Origin: Bromus sterilis
Lineage: Eukaryota; Streptophyta; Magnoliopsida; Poales; Poaceae
Reading direction: 5' to 3'
DNA: 64,000 nt
Assembly: GCA_950022295.1 (NCBI GenBank)
Contig: OX465598.1
Coordinates: 94,650,001-94,714,000, forward strand
The translations under genes were made by a program, and so were the position numbers. The notes under the pieces were generated by a model, which searched no databases, was not told the DNA's origin, and saw nothing but the letters and a program-made list of their open reading frames with translations. Positions 11,177 through 23,092 of this stretch are shown piece after piece; position 1 is the stretch's first letter; the number at the start of each line of letters is the position of its first letter.

Positions 11177-12930
11177 TGTTGGGGTTCGCAGCAGAAAACA
11201 CAAAATTTTCTAACTAGCGTTCCCATAACCCAAGATCTAGCTAGCCGTATTACCGTAACGGAAAGGATTGCGGAAATAACATACCTCGGGGTGTAGTCCG
11301 TTGCGCGGGAAATGTTCCCGCAAACGTGGTTGATGTAGCCGATCAATTTTCACAGCCCCCTGGCTGTGTTGAGCACCCGGATGGGTGTAGTGCCACACGT
11401 GCAGCACCTCGTAGTACTCGCACACGTACGAGACTCGATGACGACCTCCGTTCTCCGATCCAGCGGAGGTGGCGGAAGCAGACCTCCGGACGGAGCTTCG
11501 GCAGCACGACGGCCTCCGATTCTAGCAGAGAAGCCTCAATTCCACTATAGACTCACACTAGGGAGTCCACCGTGAAAGAGACAAGGGAGGGGAGAAGACC
11601 GGAGAAAACCGATCTCAATCCGGAGTAATATTTATTTTCTCACGAATTTCTGTGTATTAAATATGTGCACCTTGCCCATCTATATATAGGTAGAGGGGAG
11701 GGAGTCAACCCCTCTCTCTTAGCAATGTGGGACTAAAGTCCCTTGCTAAGGGGAGGTGGTCGGCCAAGGGGGGAGGGGGCGCTCCCCTCATGGGCCCTAG
11801 GGCCCATGGCGCCTCCCCCCTCTTTTCTTTTTCTTTTTTTTCCTTTTTAATTCCCCTAATGGGCCTTTTTCTCCACTAAGGCCCATAGCACATATTAATT
11901 AGAAATAAAATGATTTTAATTATTAATTCGGTTAATTAATAACTAAAACATAATATTCCATCTCCCGGTGCTCCGGAACACCTTCCGGTTCACTCCGAAC
12001 TTGTTTCGGTTCAACATGGTACTTCTCCGATGTTGTTTCCTTTATTCTCTGGTTGCTCCGATGGTTCCGAAAAGGTCTCCGATTTCATCGAGCCCTTAAG
12101 TGTGTTACCCTACGGTCCGAGAACACTCCAGTCATGACCTCGCAGAGGCTATGGTCAATGATCATTAGCGGGACCTGGATGCCCATGATGACCCCTGTGC
12201 ATTCCGGATATCAAACACCGATTGGACCTTACGCCGTATAGCATTCCCTTTGTCAGCGATACTGGATTGTTCCGAGATTCAATCAATGACATCCTATGTC
12301 TGGTTCAACCTCGTTCCGAACAAATCCTTATTCACTCGTTCCCGTGATATTCATCCACGTGACCTAGTCACACGCTGCGCAACTTTATGGATGGAATCTC
12401 ACCGAGTGGGCCCCGAGTATCTATCCATTATATGGATTGACAAATCCCGCTCTTGTAACAATACTCCTCAACATATCTCGACGGAATACCTAAGATACAA
12501 CCGTTATGACCCGTATATTTTAGTCAGGTGGTGGGATGTAAGTCAAAGCATCCGGGAAGATAGTGATTATGCACGTACTCACGGTCAAAGGAACGGTCTA
12601 CCACGTTCTGTAATTACAACACTGAACCTTCGTAAGATTTGATCATGCTGTAATGCTTACTTTGGGTAATGTTAATCACGTCACTTAACCAGTGAGGTGA
12701 CCTCATAGTCAAGAGACTTAATTGTCCATGATCGCGAAACCACGATCATCATGTTGACCATGAACTAGTTATCGATGTAGAGGCTAACTAGGAACTCTGG
12801 GGGTTTCTATACCACACCTGCATCATTGTTTCACTGACACAGTTCTAGCACGGTATGAAACTGGTTATGAACTTGCTTAGATATATTGGAATAATCATAT
12901 ATTATTTGCCTCTAGAGCATGTATCCAACA
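11177..12930 (-). mobile_element. 3' LTR of the copia element
   Basis: It matches 17751-19505 almost base for base. A TATATATA box lies at 11681-11688 (minus). A 62-codon frame (11425-11237, minus) reaches a GTATGT donor-like site and is also present in the other LTR (17999-17811). Open frames on the opposite strand in this LTR are taken as shadows. Confidence 0.92.
11681..11688 (-). promoter_or_regulatory. TATA box of the copia LTR
   Basis: TATATATA lies in a CCTATATATAGATGGGC context (minus strand). The second LTR has the same box at 18255-18262. Confidence 0.55.
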
Positions 12931-12945
12931 GTCTCCCACTTGCAC
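12931..12945 (-). other. Polypurine tract of the copia element
   Basis: On the minus strand GTGCAAGTGGGAGAC ends exactly at the LTR start TGTTGG. This is the usual arrangement in BARE-type elements. Confidence 0.85.
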
Positions 12946-15902
12946 TAGAGTGCTAATAATCTAGCCGCATTTTTCCGATCACAATCATCTTATCACATAA
13001 GTGTTTCATTGATCATGCATGCTCATGGAAGAGGGTTCGTCAACGAACTGCACCAATTCAGATTCGTATGTTTCCTTTGCAACTGGTATAGGTCAAAAGC
13101 TCTTTTGACATACCACTCATTATCATATAATGGTTGGATATAAGTTTCGCGGGAGAGTGAGACTATTATTTCACAGTATCCTCCAATGATCTCTTGGTTC
13201 AGTCTTTAGAAGACTCATCCTTAGTCATATATACTGGGAAATACACTCAGCCAGAAGTCCAATACTTCTAACGCTAAACTTTTATCCATATGTCTACTTT
13301 CTTAAGTAGTATTATGTTTTTAGTGCCGTGAATTTTGCTCACATTTCTTTCATGTCTTTGTTGATGTCTCTAATTCCATATAGACCCATAATATGGCTTG
13401 CAATTGTAATCTTGCATTACATTCAAGTCTATTATCCTCTCTATATTTTAGAGTACAGTCCTCAGTATTCCTCATATACTGAAATCATGGAATTTATTCA
13501 GATTCTGTGTTTTACTCCTAAAGCACATCGGAATCTGTTCTTCTTCCAAGAACTTTTGAGTCGTTTTGTTGTTAGATTCACAATGCATGTTATATGGTAG
13601 AATCATATGTCAAGAACATATAAGATCACATGTCCAGTACATGGTGCATCTCTATTCTTCCATCAAGACATTGCTTGTGATATTTGGATTTCATCCATTA
13701 TATAATTTCTAGCCACAAGAACCTGTTTCTTGTCTAGAAGATTATTCCAACCTTCACTGTGTTTCATTATCCATATCTTAATCTACTCATATAGATTTCA
13801 ACGTGTAATGTGTTGGTATTTCACATAAAAGAAGATTCTTGCAATCTTGTATTTTATTTGCCTTATGCTCTATATATATATCATAATGCACATATGTATA
13901 TAAGACGATTCTCTATATACACAATCAATGCATACCCATATATATACATATGAGATCATTCTTCACACATATCAATGCATATATGTTTGAGACAATGATC
14001 ATGCTCCCACTCAAATATATCCATCATATACTCATATATTTGTGGTTCAGCTTTCATCAAGTCATTTTATTATTCACTATGTCTCACATAATGACAAAGC
14101 TTCCAAAGCTCCCACTCAGAAAATGCCCTCTGCATTCCAAGTTTCCGGGAAGTCTTCAAAGCTCCCACTCAGTTTCATGAAACTGCAGGCCCACTCAATA
14201 TTTTGGTCATCACAAAATCACTTGATCAAATCAAGGTTGAGGGTTCCTGTCTTGAGGTACTATAGTCCATCCTTTTAACGAAATAATCTTCGTCATGCCC
14301 ATTGCAATTCTCTTTCAAATCCCAAATTTGACTGAGATGCAATTTCAGGCTATGGCCCATCGTAGTGTAAATGAAATATTTTATTGATTAAAGCATTCCT
14401 ACATTTCCGTAGTCAATCACCAGTGAACTTTGGTCATAACCAAATAATGCCTTATGCCCATTACATTATTCTCAATAACTCTCCAGTTTGTTGAGAATAT
14501 GAAATAACCGATTTATTTCACAGGACGTGAGCCATCCTATATGTAACTCAATATTATTTCATTTCTCCTCGTGTTCTAGGCTACCATCATTCCTTTGTTT
14601 CTTCAAGCAATATTATTCCCTATTGTTTTATTAAGAAGACTCATGATTATTGTTCTGTACAGAACGTATTCATGATAACCTTCTAAATTCAACAATGGCT
14701 TCAACTCATATACCAAGATCAATCATCTTGGCATATCCTTCCTTATATAGCGTCATTACAGCGGAACATGCTTCCGTTGCGATATTCTGATATTCTGAAG
14801 GCAAGGTCCAATACCCCAGTCAAAGTTTCCATTATCTCCCATTGGATCCGTGTCGAGAGACTTTTCTCGTATTACCAATTAAGCAACACAAATTTTGCTA
14901 TTCGGGGAGAATATGTAATTTCAATTGCTCGTAGTTTTATTACAAAGAAATTCTTTCTTTTAAGAAACCTTATAACACCATCAGTTATGGAGCTATCATG
15001 TCTCGTTAGAATTAGGATGGTTTCCTATTCATGAAGTGGGTGTTTTAACTTAATGAATTAAACAATCTTATTCGACAATAACTATAGTTCTAGGGGAAAG
15101 AACGTTAAAACCATACTACGGTTTAGTATGACTACGAATGGTTTAAGTAGTCTAGCACTTTCAACTTCCATCGTAGTTTGTGGTACAACTTCCACAAGTC
15201 TCCCATTATGTCAATATGAATACTTATCACTTCGGATCGTAGCGTAGTGATATGTATCCTTGTATTCTCACTTCTCACAGCGATTCCCGAATCTTAGTTT
15301 TATGATCTCAATTGAATACAACTTTCAATTAATCATATGAAGTCTTTAATGATAACTCACATGCCCATTCTACATCATTTATGTATAATGATTGGCACAA
15401 GTTCTACTTGCTAGAACCTTGTCACGATTATATTTATTTGCAGAGGTTCATAGATCGTGTATCTAATCCATCTCATGCAATCAAGTTATGATTTTCATTC
15501 GATAATGAACTCACAAGTTAATAGATCATACATTTAATGAATTCATCAGTTATGAAGTCACCTCATGAAATCAAATCTTTGACTTGTTATAATCAAGACA
15601 ACTTTATCATTAAACATTGAATATTTCTTGACATTAATAGTAGTATTATAAATGCTTTCTATCATATCATAAATCAAGACGTAATCAAAGTATAAGCACA
15701 CTTTTATTCATAAAGATGGAACAACTGACTTGTCTCATTACATGAATAACTTTGTCTCGCGAGATGCAAGACACACAACTAAGTGTTCATACTATAATGA
15801 TTACATAAGATTTATCTAATACTCTAAGTATCTCCTATGATAGATGTCTCGGCGGAATCCATGCTGGCCATCAACTGACTTGATATCCATCAATCCTCGA
15901 TT
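12946..15902 (-). other. Non-coding 3' half of the copia interior
   Basis: About 3 kb of AT-rich DNA where integrase-RT-RNase H would lie in an autonomous copia element. I saw no RT or integrase motif in any frame and only short chance frames. Purine tracts like the polypurine tract recur on the minus strand (TGAGTGGGAGC at 14003-14013, 14108-14118 and 14161-14171; ATGGGAGA-type tracts near 14835 and 15197). The function of the stretch, if any, is unknown. Confidence 0.7.
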
Positions 15903-16679
15903 TCACCTCTTCCCGTCCATGCAACGGCAGGTCCTGTTTTCATAAAACAGAATAAGTATCACATACTCATTTACTGCAAATGTTGTATAAGGGAATAAAC
16001 ATTTGTAAAAGTATATCAAGTATATACCTTCTCCATCCACGACTTCTGCATCCTCGATAGGAGAAATGTCCGCGGCCAAGAGATCAGTCATGAAGTTTTG
16101 GAGACTCATATTAGCTCCTCTTCCGACATAGCTATGAACATAATCACCATAACTCGGAGGGAGTGAGTGCAATAACGTATTTATTGCAAACTCTTCCGTG
16201 GTGCTTTCGTTCATTGTCCAATATTCATAGTCCTCCACCAGGGTCAGGTACATCTCATGCATCCTGTCTAAGTGATCACAAAGACTTGTGTGTTCTTCCA
16301 TCTTTGTAGATAGAAACTTGCTTTCTAACTCAAATCTGGCAATTCTGAACTCACGTACGAACATTGTCTTTAGCGTGTCCATCATGTCATATGAGCCAGT
16401 GTCCTGAAACTGTATGCCAAAAACCTCTGACATGCTGAAGATCATGACATTCCTGACTACGGAGCATTTCTGTCCGCGAGCATAATGATCAAGTATCTCT
16501 TGATCGCCAACATGATCGTCCGGATGTTCTTCCACATGCATTTCTATTGTAAACAAGATGTCTGCTCTCTTGAGCGACGTCCTAAGGCGTGAGTACCAAC
16601 TAATGAAGTTTGACCCATTTTCTTTAAGTCTTTCACCATGTAAGAAGGAAACCATTTCAAGGTACTGGGTATTATCCAT
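15903..16679 (-). CDS. Copia Gag-like protein (258 codons unspliced, probable intron)
   Basis: The frame begins MDNTQYLEMVSFL and shows the helical copia Gag layout: FISWYSRLRTSLKRADI near the start, AREF-type helices (FVREFRIARFELESKF), then SLCDHLDRMHEMYLTL and NTLLHSLPPSYGDYV. There is no zinc knuckle and no protease. Near its end the frame runs into an AT-rich tract that looks like an intron: donor AG|GTATATAC at 16027 and acceptor AAACAG at 15934, 94 bp. Removing it would give an alternative C-terminus ending in GEIED and a stop just outside this frame. BARE elements are known to splice RNA for Gag production, which makes this plausible. The protein would form the particle; enzymes must come from another element. 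The start is the first Met after a hairpin-bearing leader. Confidence 0.8.
   Translation of the reverse strand: MDNTQYLEMVSFLHGERLKENGSNFISWYSRLRTSLKRADILFTIEMHVEEHPDDHVGDQEILDHYARGQKCSVVRNVMIFSMSEVFGIQFQDTGSYDMMDTLKTMFVREFRIARFELESKFLSTKMEEHTSLCDHLDRMHEMYLTLVEDYEYWTMNESTTEEFAINTLLHSLPPSYGDYVHSYVGRGANMSLQNFMTDLLAADISPIEDAEVVDGEGIYLIYFYKCLFPYTTFAVNEYVILILFYENRTCRCMDGKR
15934..16027 (-). other. Probable intron at the 3' end of copia gag
   Basis: On the minus strand GTATATAC...TTATGAAAACAG is 94 bp and strongly AT-rich compared with the coding sequence on either side. The exon ends join in frame. It is short but within the plant intron range. Confidence 0.55.
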
Positions 16680-17736
16680 TTTCTACAAACATAATTGCAA
16701 GGAACACAATTAAGACTAGTTCACAACAATGAGTTCATATAATCACATTATAAATGAGCTCGCACTAAAACATTTCATCCCTAGGAAGTTTTAGTGATTA
16801 CATGATCCAGATTCACTGCCCGACCTCGAATATCACACGGCCGACGGGTCAGTTTCAAAGGTAGACAACAACTTGTGCGATCACATTATCTTATATGTAC
16901 TGTGACTCATGCTCGATCTTTCGATCTCTAGTATTCCGAGGCCATATCTGCATATGCTAGGCTTGCCAAATTAACCTCCATGTTATATGCTGCTCAGCAA
17001 GGCCATATCTTCATATGCTTGGCTTGCCGAACCCAACCTCATGCGAACTCCATTGAATATGTAGGACAACTCCGGTATGTACGGAGCATCAAGCCATATG
17101 GGAGAACCTTCCAGGCGGTGCACACTTCGGTAGAATACTTGTGTTTGTCTTTGTTAAGGGATCATCTTATCACATGCTACCGTCGTGTATCCTATACTAG
17201 CAAGTTTTAAGATGTCTGAGCTATGGCAACACTAAGTCTACAGTGTCTCCATTTTAGTTTGTTTTATGATGACGATTACTACTTACTAGTAACATATAGC
17301 AAAGATATCACTACATCACAAACAAACAAACGATAGCCCCCACTTAGCAATACAAGGTTTAGACGGTCTAGTTGTATATTGCAATTTTTACGTGGCTGCT
17401 AGGGCTTTCATAGTTAAACAGGTTTTAACCTACGAGTCAACCACAACGTCAACCATATGATTGTCTCTATTACACCCCGCACGGGGCCCTCCGTTGAAAA
17501 TGCCACATCCGCTAAAGTAGAGAGACAGACACCCCCCAGCCACTTTATACGGTACAAGCCGTATGTCAAGCGTGGAACCAGTCTCGCGTAAGAGTACGCG
17601 TAAAGTCGGTCGGGGGCCGCTTCATCAAACAATGCCGCAGATGTGAACAAGTACACGTGAGAGGGTAACAATCATACAATCAACGCCCACATCCCCGATG
17701 TGTTCTATCCGTACAGTAATACTAAGCATAGACCTA
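16680..17736 (-). other. Leader of the copia element, with a hairpin near gag
   Basis: A non-coding stretch of 1.06 kb lies between primer site and gag. At 16763-16796 a 9-bp perfect stem (CACTAAAAC/GTTTTAGTG) encloses a loop containing the palindrome CCTAGG (16780-16785). No gene is seen. Confidence 0.7.
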
Positions 17737-17749
17737 GCTCATGATACCA
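17737..17749 (-). other. Primer binding site of the copia element
   Basis: On the minus strand TGGTATCATGAGC lies one base after the LTR end. It resembles the tRNA-Met complement used by BARE-type elements. Confidence 0.8.
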
Positions 17750-17750
17750 C

Positions 17751-19505
17751 TGTTGGGGTTCGCAGCAGAAAACACAAATTTTTCTAACTAGCGTTCCCAT
17801 AACCCAAGATCTAGCTAGCCGTATTACCGTAACGGAAAGGATTGAGGAAATAATATACCTCGGGGTGTAGTCCGTTGCGCGGGAAACGTTCCCGCAAATG
17901 TGGTTGATGTAGACGATCAATTTTCACAGCCCCCTGGCTGTGTTGAGCACCCGGATGGGTGTAGTGCCACACGTGCAACACCTCGTAGTACTCGCACATG
18001 TACGTGACTCGATGACGACCTCCGTTCTCCGATCCCGTGGAGGTGGCGGAAGCAGACCTCCGGACGGAGCTTCGGCAGCACGACGGCCTCCGATTCTAGC
18101 AGAGAAGCCTCAATTCCACTATAGACTCACACTAGGGAGTCCACCGTGAAAGAGACAAGGGAGGGGAGAATACCGGAGAAAACCGATCTCAATTCGGAGT
18201 AATATTTATTTTCTCATGAATTTCTGTGTATTAAATATGTGCACCCTGCCCATCTATATATAGGCAGAGGGGAGGGAGTCAACCCCTCTCCCTTAGCAAT
18301 TTGGGACTAAAGTCCCTTGCTAAGGGGAGGTGGCTGGCCAAGGGGGGGAGGGGGCGCACCCCTCATGGGCTCTAGGGCCCATGGCGCCTCCCCCCTCTTT
18401 TCTTTTTCTTTTTTTTCCTTTTTAGTTCCCCTAATGGGCCTTTTTCTCCACTAAGGCCCATAGCACATATTAATTAGAAATAAAATGATTTTAATTATTA
18501 ATTCAGTTAATTAATAACTAAAACATAATATTCCAGCTCCCGGTGCTCCGGAACACCTTCCGGTTCACTCCGAACTTGTTTCGGTTCAACACGGTACTTC
18601 TCCGATAATGTTTCCTTTATTCTCTGGTTGCTCCGATGGTTCCGAAAAGGTCTCCGATTTCATCGAGCCCTTAAGTGTGTTACCCTACGGTCTGAGAACA
18701 CTCCAGTCATGACCTCGCATAGGCTATGGTCAATGATCATCAGCGGGACCTGGATGCCCATAATGACCCCTATGCATTCCGGATATCAAACACCGATTGG
18801 ACCTTATGCCGTATAGCATTCCCTTTGTCAGCGATACTGGATTATTCCGAGATTCAATCAATGACATCCTATGTCTGGTTCAACCTCGTTCCAAACAAAT
18901 CCTTATTCACTCGTTCCCGTGATATTCATCCCCGTGACCTAGTCACACGCTGCGCAGCTTTATGGATGGAATCTCACCGAGTGGGCCCCGAGTATCTATC
19001 CATTATATGGATTGAAAAATCCCGCTCTTGTAACAATACTCCTCAACATATCTCCACGGAATACCTAAGATACAACCATTATGGCCCGCATATTTCAGTC
19101 AGGTGGTGGGATGTAAGTCAAAACATCCGGGAAGATAGTGATTATGCACGTACTCACGGTCAAAGGAACGGTCTACCAGATTCTGTAATTACAACACTGA
19201 ACCTTCGTACGATTTGATCATGTTGTAATGCTTACTTTGGGTAATGTTCATCACGTCACTTAACCAGTGAGGTGACCTCATAGTCAAGAGACTTAATTGT
19301 CCATGATCGTGAAACCACGATCATCATGTTGACCATGAACTAGTTATCGATGTAGAGGCTAACTAGGAACTCTCGGGGTTTCTATACCACACCTGCATCA
19401 TTGTTTCACTGACACAGTTCTAGCACGGTATGAAACTGGTTATGAACTTGCTTAGATATATTGGAATAATCATATATTATTTGCATCTAGAGCATATATC
19501 CAACA
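17751..19505 (-). mobile_element. 5' LTR of the copia element
   Basis: 1755 bp. Its minus-strand start TGTTGGATATATGC ends at 19505, and it abuts the primer site at 17750. A TATA box is at 18255-18262. It differs from the 3' LTR at scattered single positions only. Confidence 0.92.
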
Positions 19506-20204
19506 CAACCATCTGAGTTGCTCACCGCTCAAGAGTCCTGCCGGGTCAACGATACGGACTCAGACGATGCAGGCGACCGAGACGCCACCTTAGAAGATGG
19601 TTTTCCTGTCTCACAGGTCCACCCACATATCTAAATGATGCAAACTTTTATTCATTATTTTTCTATGCATATGCCAAATGGAAAGCCCGAACTAGTGACT
19701 CATGGACTTGAACTGGGGTGAGTTAGTAGGTTGAGCGTGGGTCCATGTGCCCAACATGTGGTAGTAATCTTCGTCTTGGATCACCACACAAGAACTCGGG
19801 CTTAAGGCAGTGTTCAACGAGACAACCCACTGTGTACTTCTACACAACCTCTCATCGTTCACCTTGTATTAGGGAGGATTCACCGACACAGTTTCACTCC
19901 ATCAGTAACATGATTACAACCATCCTGACTCACAGATCAAAGTAACCTCAATGTAACCTCTAAGCATGCAATAAGCTGTAACAGTTGCAGGGGCCACATG
20001 ATATCAATCAACTCCTATGTCAGCTAGGATTGTGGTTTGCTTACTACTGTGACAAGATGATAGGTCATGCATCGGATATGGGTTCAACTATGCGGTAGAA
20101 TCAATAACAAGGTGATCTCCTAAACATGCATAAGCGAGACTGAGAGGGAAGTGGGATTTTATAGACATGATCAATGGGGTTTGCTTGCCTTGCTGACGAG
20201 GTTC

Positions 20205-21846
20205 TGATACGTCCAAAACGTATCTATAATTTCTTCTTGCTCCATGCATGTTTTGTGTGATATTGCTATGATCTAGATACAATTTCGTACACTTTTGATC
20301 ATATTTGGACTAACCTATTAACTCAGTGCACCACAGTGCCAGTTCCTGTTTTCTGCTGTTTTTCTATTTCAGTTTTCCCCCATATAAAAAGTGCTCCAAA
20401 AATTCGGGAAAATCAGATAAAAAATCAGAGCAGAAGAACCTTCCGAAAGGACTTGAGTGGGGCCAGAGGGCCACAACCAGGGGCCCAGGCGCCCTGGTGG
20501 CGCGCTCCAGGGCCTGGCTGCGCCAGGGGGGCGCCTGGACCCCTGGTGGCCCCCCTGGCTGCCCCCCTTTGCCTACATATTCTCCGTGACGAGAAACCCT
20601 TGAGGCCAGAACCCTTTTTCGCGATCTCGCCTCTGTTCCGCCGCCGCCGCGCTTCCGAGATCGGGAGCACCAGCAGACTTCTTCCCGGCACCGTGCCGGA
20701 GGGAGGGCCGACCTCCGGGAGTCTCCTCTCCACCATGGATGCTTCCCGGATGTGTCGTGAGTAGTTTCCTTTGGACCATGGTTCCGTGATCAGTAGCTAT
20801 GTGATGTTCTCCTCCCCTCTTTGTTCTTCATGGTTTAGACCTCGTGAGCTGCCCTACATGATCGAGGCACTTTTGTAATCTTTCTGCTGTTGCTATGCTG
20901 AGTTTGATGGGATCTGATGGATTATGAGATTATGTTCAGATTGTGATTGAGTAATATATTTGGTTCTTATCTCTTATATTTTTGTTCTTAAGTAATTCTT
21001 GCATGTTCTCCGTTGCTGTTTATTGCTTTGGCCAAGTAGTAGGTAGTAACCCCAAGAGGGAACGTTATGCTCGATTGTGGGTTCATGCCCCCTGATGACA
21101 CGCTTGAGTGACAGAAACATGAGTCTAGGGGATGTGCTGTTGCCACAAGAGGGAAAACAGCGGTGCTTGTAACCGCGGTTGCAAGGATTGTTTACTTTAC
21201 GCAAAGTGCTTTTTAATGCAGTTGTCTGTTGCTTTGGATTTACACTTTGGGTGGGGCTCGCAACTTAATACCAGCGAGATGTTCTGGATAGAGATCTCAA
21301 GGTGGATGATTAGTAGTAGATGCAGTTGGATTTCGGTCTACTTATTTTGGCGTTCTGCCCATGCTTTTGAGCCTCTTCCTTTCTTTTGTAGCATAGTTAG
21401 CATTGCGGTGCGTTCATAATCCTGTCAATTGCCCTTCTGTAATTTTTTCACCTCGCATAGCAGTTTTTATCGTCTTTTGGGAGAGAGACATCACTAGTGA
21501 ACATCACGTATCCCGGTCCATATCCTCATCATTGTTTCCACGCTCATTTACTTTTCTTCTTTTACTTTCAGTTGCTATCATTATCCCTTGTGTTTGATCC
21601 TTTATGAACAACAAGACCGGAGAGATTGACAACCTCTCTGAACTTCGTTGGGAACAAAGTTATTTGTGTCTATGTGCAGGTCTGCGTCAGTTGCGCCGCT
21701 GATACCTACTTATCATCTCCGGAGTCCTACTCTAGACAAACATTGGTATCTTTACTGAGGGAAATTTGCTGCTGTGCTACATCACACCTTCCACTTGGGG
21801 TTTACCAACGAAGGGCGAGAAATCACTATCATCACCTCGCACATCA
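20205..21846 (+). mobile_element. Solo LTR of family B (B1 type), TSD GGTTC
   Basis: A single 1642-bp LTR beginning TGATACGTCC and ending CGCACATCA is flanked by GGTTC (20200-20204 and 21847-21851). The intact target is seen uninterrupted at about 51061-51075 in the other A- LTR. It matches the LTRs of the B1 element (53340-54915 inverted). A solo LTR with intact duplications points to LTR-LTR recombination after insertion. It carries an ATG-containing GC-rich segment ending in a GTGAGTAG donor-like site (20755-20762). Confidence 0.93.
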
Positions 21847-22698
21847 GGTTCACGCACGGTGTCTTCAACGAAGGGGTGGCCTCCGGTTCCGGTTCCACTT
21901 CTATCGAGCAAACATCACAAACATTGCAAACAATATAATGTAAAATGCACAATCACATGATCAAGTTGTAGAACATGATGTACATGCTACTGATGTGTTG
22001 ACAATTCCATTTAATTGAAGTGTATTGCAAAATAATTGCAAATTCAAACTTCAAATTTGAATTCAAATTAAGCCATATGCAAACTTGCTACTGTTGCCCC
22101 ATTTTAAAATGGTCTAACATGATTTTTTTGCATATTCTTAATCCTTGCATTTTTCTGATAATTCTTCATATATTATATGTTTAATTTGGAGTTAGTATGA
22201 ATTTTCTATGAATTTCCAAAGTTTAATTCATTTTCTGGATTTTCACTGATTTAATTTTAAATAGGAAATGACTTATTGCATCAGCTTGAGGTTATGCTAA
22301 CGTGGGGGGGTGCTGACATGTGGGCCAAGGCTGTCAGTGACTGGGTTAATTAACCCAGTTAGTTTAAACTAACTAGGGGGATTAGAGGGGCAGTGGCCCA
22401 CTGGTCAGTGAGAGAGGGGAGGGATTAGGAGCTGGGTTAGGGCGCTAATGGCCTAGGTCGCCGGAATGCCACCGGAGTTTCGCCGGAGTTGCAAAATCTG
22501 GCTCGGGGTGGGGTTTGGCTGGCACGGTTGTGCTCCCCGCGGGCTTCCGCACGCAACCATGCCATCGGGGTGCCACGGAAGGGCTCTGGAGCACGTCGGC
22601 GTCGTCTGAGGCGACGGCCGGAGCACTTTGAAGGCGACCTCAACGAAATCGTGAGCGGATTAGAGTGGGGAAAGGGGGAAAAGGACCGCGAGGCTCAC

Positions 22699-23092
22699 CA
22701 GAGCTCGAAGGTGAACGCTGTGAGTCCGGGGAGGGGCTGGTCGTTGGGGAATTCCTCGCCGGAGACCTCTGTGCCCGGCGGCGAGACCTTGAAGCTTGCT
22801 TCGTCTTCGGTGGGGATTGAGCTCGATTCGGCGGCCTGCTAGACGAAGTCGACGGCGAGGGACCTCGTGGACACGACGGCTTGTCGGGAGGGGGCCGTTG
22901 GCCACGTCTGTGCGGCGGCACGGCGAGGTTGAGTGCTCGGGTGGCAGCGGGATCTCGATGGGGAGGAGGAAAGAGGGCGAGCTCGAGGAGGGAGAAGGTG
23001 CGGGGGGTTTCTGGCGTCTGCGTGGTGAGAGGAGAAGGCCCGAGAGGGTCTAGGGGGGACGTGCCCCTCGCCGGCGTCGGCATGCTCGCCAC
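22699..23092 (-). other. Exon 1 frame of the LTR-embedded ORF, A- 3' LTR
   Basis: The frame is open from Met at 23092 to a GTGAGC donor after 22699 (394 nt, ending in phase 1). It is exactly the length of the 5' LTR copy (52319-51926) despite base differences. The product is Pro/Ser/Arg-rich. The downstream exon in this LTR is broken. Confidence 0.4.

Larger units (their letters stand above)
11177..19505 (-). mobile_element. Non-autonomous Ty1/copia element (BARE/Angela-like), TSD CAACC
   Basis: It has TGTTGG...CCAACA LTRs of 1754 and 1755 bp (11177-12930 and 17751-19505), 5-bp duplications CAACC (11172-11176 and 19506-19510), a primer site directly beside the 5' LTR and a GTGCAAGTGGGAGAC polypurine tract beside the 3' LTR. 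On the minus strand the LTR begins TGTTGGATACATGCTCTAGAGG, which resembles the BARE/Angela/Maximus group (from memory). The 4.8-kb interior encodes a Gag-like protein only; I found no protease, integrase or RT motif. The two LTRs look nearly identical by eye, so the insertion is probably fairly recent. Confidence 0.93.

Noticed and set aside
12053..12642. Plus-strand frames of 62-163 codons in the copia LTRs (also 18628-19217)
   Set aside because: They are antisense to the element; lengths differ between LTRs and no acceptable start context or homology is seen.
13328..13600. 90-codon plus-strand frame in the copia interior
   Set aside because: Antisense, AT-driven composition, no match to its surroundings or to any known motif.
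12946..15902. Possibility of a decayed copia pol
   Set aside because: No RT, integrase or RNase H motif could be recognised in any frame, even allowing for stops, so I call it non-coding rather than pseudogene.
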